DNA of 64,000 bases from Ilex aquifolium. Its lineage: Eukaryota; Streptophyta; Magnoliopsida; Aquifoliales; Aquifoliaceae. Shown in pieces: positions 58,762-64,000 of the stretch (within the stretch, counting starts at the first letter, position 1; each line of letters starts with the position of its first letter). The stretch spans positions 12,328,051-12,392,050 of the forward strand of contig OX637391.1 in assembly GCA_951799425.1 (NCBI GenBank), read 5' to 3'. The notes beneath the pieces were generated by a model. The model did not search any database. It was not told the origin of the DNA and saw only the letters and a program-made list of their open reading frames with translations. A program made the translations under genes and the position numbers.

Positions 58762-60188
58762 GAGCATACTGGAAGGAAAGGAATTGTTAAAGGAAGGATG
58801 TTATTGGCAAATTGGCGATGGCAGTCAAGTTAATTGCTGGGATGATCACTGGGTTCCTGGGCATAAGAGTTTACCCAACCTACAGCAGAGCAGTATTCAA
58901 AGGGTCCAAGAACTCATTTTGGTACCTAACAGAAGATGGAATAGAGAGTTGGTTAATAATACCTTTCCAGCAGAGGTAGCATCTGAGGTCTTAGCTATAC
59001 CTCTAAGTGAAACCTCTCAAACAGACGCAGTCAGATGGGCTCACACAAATTCTGGATTCTACACGGTAAGGAGTGGTCATCATTTGCGAAAACAAAGAGT
59101 AAAACCCCCTCAAAGAAGATCTATTGCTTCCACCTCTTATCAAGTACCCCAAGGTATATGGAAGGTTGTATGGACTATCCAAGTACCCACGAAGATACAG
59201 TCATTTATGTGGAAAGTGGCCAGTGGAGCACTTGCTACTAGATGGGAATTATGGAGGAGAAAAATTGCAAAGTTTCCTACGTGCCCTATATGTGGGGATG
59301 AGGATGAAACTATTGAACATGTTTTGCTGCTATGTCCATGGGTTAAGAATGTGTGGCAAATCTCCCCTTTGAGTCTTCTCATTGACCGATACGAGTTAAG
59401 GAGAATGGAGGACTGGCTTATGATTCAGCTTCAAGATAAATGCAATCAAGCGATGATAGCCTACTTATGTTGGTTTTCTTGGAAGGCGAGGAATGAATGG
59501 ATTTATAATCATTGTGAGCCTAACAGTAAGTCTGTTGTTAATAGAGCTGTGATGGCAATTGAAGAAATGCATAGCAGTAGCGGAGAACAGGTACAGGAAA
59601 GTATTCTAAAATGTGCAGAACTTAACTGGATGCCTCCTCCCAAGAAGTGGGTGAAGATTAATTGTGATGGAGCATATCAAGCGAAGGCTAAGGAAGGAGC
59701 CTATGGAATTGTGGTGCGAAACCATGAGGGCTCATGGATCACTGGTGAAGCACAAATAGTTGGTGCCTCGTCTGCTATAGTCACAGAAGCATATGCAGTA
59801 AGAAGAGCCTCCAGAATGGCACTAGAGCATGGGTACCAAGCCGTAGTAATTGAGTCTGATGCTAAGTACCTTATGGACTCATTGAGTAAGGGTCCTGAAG
59901 CTCCTATTAGGGAAATAGCATCCATCCAGAAGGATATTTGGCAGTACCTCCAGCAAATACCTTTGGCCCAGCTGCAGTTCGTGAGGAGATCACAAAATAT
60001 GGCAGCCCATACACTAGCAACCCAAGCTAGAAGAGGAATTTCCCTCCCTCAGGAGTTAGTTAACCCCCCTGATTTTCTTATGAATGTACTTAGGAAGGAG
60101 GAAAGGATTGGTATAGGTTGACTTTTATTTTATGTAACAGCAAGTTGGAGTTTTAATATAGAAGTTATTTTCATGACCAAAAAAAAGA
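58762..60188 (+). mobile_element. 5'-truncated LINE (L1-type) with RNase H domain
   Basis: One open frame, ending at 60121, encodes about 450 aa of the C-terminus of a plant L1 ORF2. It begins in the region following the reverse transcriptase core (GCYWQIGDGSQVNCWDDHWV) and passes through the zf-RVT domain (TCPICGDEDETIEHVLLLCP). It ends with an RNase H domain: INCDGAYQ, TEAYAVR and ESDAKYL carry the acidic residues, followed by RRSQNMAAHTLA. Endonuclease and reverse transcriptase core are missing, as usual for 5'-truncated LINE copies. A short 3' UTR ends in an A-rich tail (about 60179-60188). The uninterrupted frame suggests recent insertion. It lies between the two ATPase paralogues. Confidence 0.9.
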
Positions 60189-60602
60189 ATATATCATTTT
60201 TTTAAAAACCTTTAAAAATAAGGATATTTTGAAAAATAAATTGACTATAACAATAAATATTCAGAGCATAACATCCTCTCTGTTTGTTTGGAAGGGGGTA
60301 AAGGTTATGTGTATCTCACCATTTTCAAACCTTAAAAGGTTATGTGTATCTCACCATTTTCAAACCTTACAATGGTGGGAGCCCATTGACAACTACGTCA
60401 CTATGCAACTAAAAATAATTAAATGAACCAAGTGAAATTCTACTATTTTACATAAAATAGTTTTATATTAAACAAAAGGGTAATTATTGAATTTGACAGG
60501 GTTCACTTATTAATTTATAATTTTTTTAATTAGACGATAAAACCAAGTAACAGGTCAGGATCTCGTAAAAAATAATTACTATCGTAATACAAATTAGTAA
60601 AA
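60189..60602. other. Intergenic sequence
   Basis: Contains a short tandem duplication near 60297-60368 (unit GGTTATGTGTATCTCACCAT with flanking bases, two copies). Nothing else recognised. Confidence 0.6.
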
Positions 60603-60826
60603 AAATAATGTTATTTAGACATAATTTATTGATCTAATTATTTATAACTATTGAATTGATAATAAATCCTAATATTTATCGAGACCTACAACTAATCAAT
60701 GATGACGATGAATTAGATCAAATAATATTATTAATTAAAAAATTGCATAAGAATGATAACACTAAATTGAAGGACGATAACGAATTAAGTCGATAAATTA
60801 AGTTTAAATAACATTAACGGTAATCA
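60603..60826. mobile_element. hAT-type MITE plus adjacent partial copy
   Basis: 60603 to about 60736 has decayed inverted ends (AATAATGTTATTTAGACATA against AATAATATTATTTGATCTAA). From 60752 to 60826 another right end of the same family follows (AAATTAAGTTTAAATAACAT). Related to 18295 and 27979. Confidence 0.55.
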
Positions 60827-61107
60827 ACGGTGATTCAGGCGAGTTTGTATATAATACAGAAACCTGCGAGTGTACATGAATTTAACTCATCAGTTGTCGT
60901 TTCCCAAGATCCTCTGAACCGACTCGACTCCAAAATCTCTTTCACAAATGCATGTCTGTCAAAAGCCTGCAAATGCGTTCACTAATACCTCGTCAATTCC
61001 TCTCTATCTCTCTGTTCTTTCTTTGTTTCTCCTAATTGACTGCTCATGGGTCATACTACTTGATCTCTGGGAAGCAGAAGTGAAGTTACACTAGGCACAA
61101 GCCAACA
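60827..61107 (+). promoter_or_regulatory. Duplicated 5' flank of the second ATPase gene
   Basis: Similar to 38095-38395, including the words ATCAACGGTGAT, CAGGCGAGTTTG and CCAAGATCCTCTGAA. The likely promoter/5' UTR was copied with the gene. Two MITE ends directly upstream mark the edge of visible similarity. No specific factor site is claimed. Confidence 0.55.
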
Positions 61108-61619
61108 ATGGCCACCCGAAGTCGCATGAAAGAGAAAACTGAGGCAGCAAAGCTTCACATTGAGGCCATCAGGAAACAAAAGTTTTCCATTGGTGAAAAA
61201 CGAGCAAACCCTTTAACTGCTGATCTCCACCACGCTGTGACCAATCTCTCCTCTGAGCTCTACACCAAAGATGTCCATTTTCTCATGGAACTCATTCAGG
61301 TTCTCCCCCTCTTCTTTCTTCATATTTACAGTGTTCTGAACCAGTTTGATGTGAGAATGATGCTTGAGTAGTTTTTTTTTATGTGTCTGTGGTTTGGTGA
61401 CCTTATAGAATGCCGAAGACAATGAGTATTTGCCCGGCGTTAAACCGACGTTGGAGTTCGTGTTTACGACCATCGATGTTACCGGCGCCGGAGCTCCGGC
61501 AACGCTGCTGGTATTCAACAATGAGGTGGGTTTTTCTAAGGCAAACATCGACTCCCTCTGCAGCATTGGTCAATCCACTAAGAAAAACAAGAGACGCCAA
61601 GGCTTCATCGGAGAGAAAG
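61108..61619 (+). CDS. Tandem paralogue of the sacsin/NO VEIN-like ATPase gene, exons 1-2 (partial)
   Basis: Exon 1 is 61108-61299 and exon 2 is 61409-61619. Both have exactly the lengths of exons 1 and 2 of the gene at 38396 (192 and 211 bp), the same splice phases and a similar intron 1 (109 against 114 bp). The encoded 134 residues differ at 11 positions (123 identical). The ATPase N box ELIQNAEDN and the start of the G2 box (GFIGEK) are intact. Exon 3 is not in the window: intron 2 is entered at 61620 and is occupied by a copia element from 61873 to the right edge. Whether the paralogue is complete cannot be judged; it could be a 5'-end duplicate without a large exon. Confidence 0.85.
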
Positions 61620-61872
61620 GTAATGAAACATTCTTGTCTTTTCCGTCCAGGGTTCACACACACACTTTACATGCCTCAAAATCCTTATGCGAATGCTAAG
61701 AGAATGGGGAAGAGAGTGTTTCATATGAAAACTAGAGTGATTTTCAAATCTATAATCTTTAATAAGCCCGTCCGACGGTTTCAAATTGACTCATCTAGCG
61801 GCACCAACATTCTTCTCAAAATCATTCAGATTGCATTATGACTTCATGCATAAATTTGTCAAGAAACACAAT

Positions 61873-64000
61873 TGTGGAATAATTTTCTGATAATTCTATT
61901 CATCGTAGTTGTACAATATATATAGTACAAACATTAACAAGGAAAGAATAAAAGATTACAGATAAATATCCTACAACTACCGAATAAAATAAGATTACAT
62001 AATTAAGGATATTGACCAAATCATATCCTTAATTTTAGCACTCTCCCTCAAGTTGGAGCATGTATATCGCACATGCCTAACTTGTCTAAAGAGTGACCGA
62101 AAACACTGCTGGCGACAGCTTTGGTAAGGACATCGGCTAGTTGGTCTTCAGACTTCACAAACGGAAAAATAATGATTTCAGCTTCAAGTTTTTCCTTAAT
62201 GAAGTGTCTATCAATTTTCACATGCTTCGTCCGATCGTGTTGGACTGGATTATGAGCAATCTCTATAGCAGAAGTGTTATTACAATACAACTTCATTGCC
62301 TCCTGAGAGTGAACACCCAAATCCTTAAGTAAGTTCTTCAACCATAGTAACTCACATACTCCAAAAGTCATGCCTCTATATTCAGCTTCTGCACTAGACC
62401 TTGCTACTACCGGTTGTTTTTTACTCCTCCAAGTGACAAGGTTGCCTCCTACAAAAGTAAAGTATCCTGATGTAGATTTTTTGTCGTCAGATGAACCAGC
62501 CCAATCTGCATCAGTGTAACCTTCTACCTTCAAGTGATTATTCTTGCTGAACAACAACCCTTTACTTGGAGCAGACTTTAAATATCGCAATATGCGTTTC
62601 ACAGCATCCATGTGAGGTTTACGAGGATCATGCATAAACTGGCTCACTACACATACTGAATAAGCAATATCTGGCTTAGTATGGGACAAATAAATTAATT
62701 TCCCCACAAGTCTCTGGTACCTTGCTTTATCAGTAGAAGTGGCATGCAAACAATTAAACAACTTGTGATTTTGTTCAATAGGGGTATTTGCAGGCTTACA
62801 TCCAAGCATACCTGTTTCAGTTAACAAATCAAGAATGTATTTTCGTTGAGATAAGAAAATATCATTCTTTGAGCGGGCTACCTCGATTCCGAGAAAGTAT
62901 TTTAAATCTCCAAGTTGTTTCATTTCAAACTCTAAGGCTAAGTGTCGTTGTAAGCTTTCAATTTCTTCTTGATCATCTCTTGTCACCACCATGTCATCAA
63001 CATATATAATCAAAGCAGTAACCTTACCCATTCGATGCTTTAAAAACAAAGTATGGTCTGAGTTGCTTTGTTTATATCCGAAGCTCTTCATAGACTTGGT
63101 AAATCTACCAAACCAAGCTCTTGGAGACTGTTTTAACCCATACAACGCCTTTTTGAGTTTGCACACCATTGTAACATCTGAGTATTTTTCCACACCTAGA
63201 GGGGGATCCATATACACTTCATCTGTAAGATCTCCATGTAAAAAAGCATTTTTTACATCAAACTGAAGAAGTGGCCAATCTCGGTTCACCGCTAAAGACA
63301 GGAGCACTCTAACTGTATTAAGTTTGGCAACAGGTGCAAAAGTGTCCTGGTAGTCAATCTCATAAGATTGTGTATATCCTTTCGCAACCAATCGAGCTTT
63401 ATACCTCTCAATCGTCCCATCCGCTTTATGCTTGACCGCAAAGACCCATCTACATCCCATTGTTTTTTTTCCTTTCGGTAGAGTCACAAGCTCCCAAGTA
63501 TCATTTTTCTCAAGCGCTGCCATTTCTTCTGTCATGGCTTGAGTCTATCTATCATCTGCTAGAGCTTCCTGCATTTTACTAGGAATAGAAACAGATGATA
63601 ACTGTAGCACATAAGACGCATATGACTTGGACAGTTTTTGACAAGACACATGATTACTAATGGGATATCTAACTTTGGATTTAGGATCAGGCTCATATTT
63701 AACAGGTGGTACACCACGATTAGAACGAGGTGGAAGACAATATTGAGACACTTGAGATTCAGAAAAAAGATCATCACTACAAGTAGAATTAGGATTCGTG
63801 GATACCTCTGGAGGAATCTCAGAAAAAGACTGGCTCAGTGGTTGTGTTGAATTGTTGAGAGGCATTGTACGATCATGAAGAACATTATCTTCAGTATGAG
63901 AAGTCTCTGGTTCAACAACCAATAACTCTTCCCTTCCATAAAAAAATTCACTCTGTCCTGAAGAATCTCCGGATGAAGAAATATTTTCCAAATTTTTGAT
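61873..64000 (-). mobile_element. Ty1/copia element, 3' half, in intron 2 of the second ATPase gene
   Basis: The 168-bp 3' LTR (61873-62040, TGTGGAATAAT...TTTTAGCA in plus orientation) follows a purine-rich tract (TTGAGGGAGAG on the minus strand). To its right, reading leftward, lie RNase H and reverse transcriptase in one frame of 495 codons (62048-63535; LVAKGYTQ, FDVKNAFLHGDL, YVDD, ADWAGSSDDKKSTSGY). The C-terminal part of the integrase region continues to the right edge. The long open frame indicates a fairly young copy, with about one break in the part seen. The other LTR is outside the window. Confidence 0.9.

Noticed and set aside
1-64000. CRISPR arrays, bacterial-type operons or riboswitches
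   Set aside because: Repeats in the window are transposons or microsatellites. The genes are spliced plant genes, and no regularly spaced direct repeats with unique spacers were seen.

Overview
The window is nuclear DNA of a flowering plant, most likely a eudicot. The signs are AT-rich intergenic sequence, spliced genes with GT-AG introns, a plant-type P-class PPR gene, an R2R3-MYB gene, plastid DNA insertions, and plant families of LTR elements, hAT and Mutator MITEs, SINEs and LINEs. The species cannot be named from this sequence.

Layout. 1-1877: 5' end of a Ty3/gypsy element on the minus strand (gag, primer site, LTR). 2188-3990: two inverted-repeat elements, the second ending about 150 bp before a PPR gene. 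4143-6143: intronless PPR gene of the At5g65820/At3g49730 type. 10133-12620: an 11-exon DUF21-CBS (CNNM/CorC-like) membrane protein gene on the minus strand, reconstructed with all splice phases consistent. 14616-15967: solo LTR with matching 5-bp target duplications. 19612-20912: three-exon R2R3-MYB gene of the RAX/MYB36/MYB87 type on the minus strand. 21.4-38 kb: gene-poor and full of small non-autonomous transposons, several with recognisable target duplications and one nested in another, plus SINEs, a relic exon of plastid acetyl-CoA carboxylase alpha subunit, and relics of plastid trnR-UCU and ndhI.

38396-56641 holds the main feature: a single gene for a sacsin/NO VEIN-like GHKL-ATPase protein (At3g48770-like, 1790 aa predicted). 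Its short exons 1-2 lie 12.8 kb from its 5-kb exon 3. That intron holds a 9-kb Ty1/copia element with TATAG target duplications, into which a second copia element was inserted in the opposite orientation. A tandem paralogue starts at 61108. Its exons 1-2 are in the window (123 of 134 encoded residues identical), and its intron 2 also carries a copia element that runs off the right edge. A LINE 3' end lies between the two paralogues.

The host genes look like unrelated single loci and show no operon-like or pathway linkage. The clear relationships are the tandem duplication of the ATPase gene and the repeated colonisation of the same intron by copia elements.
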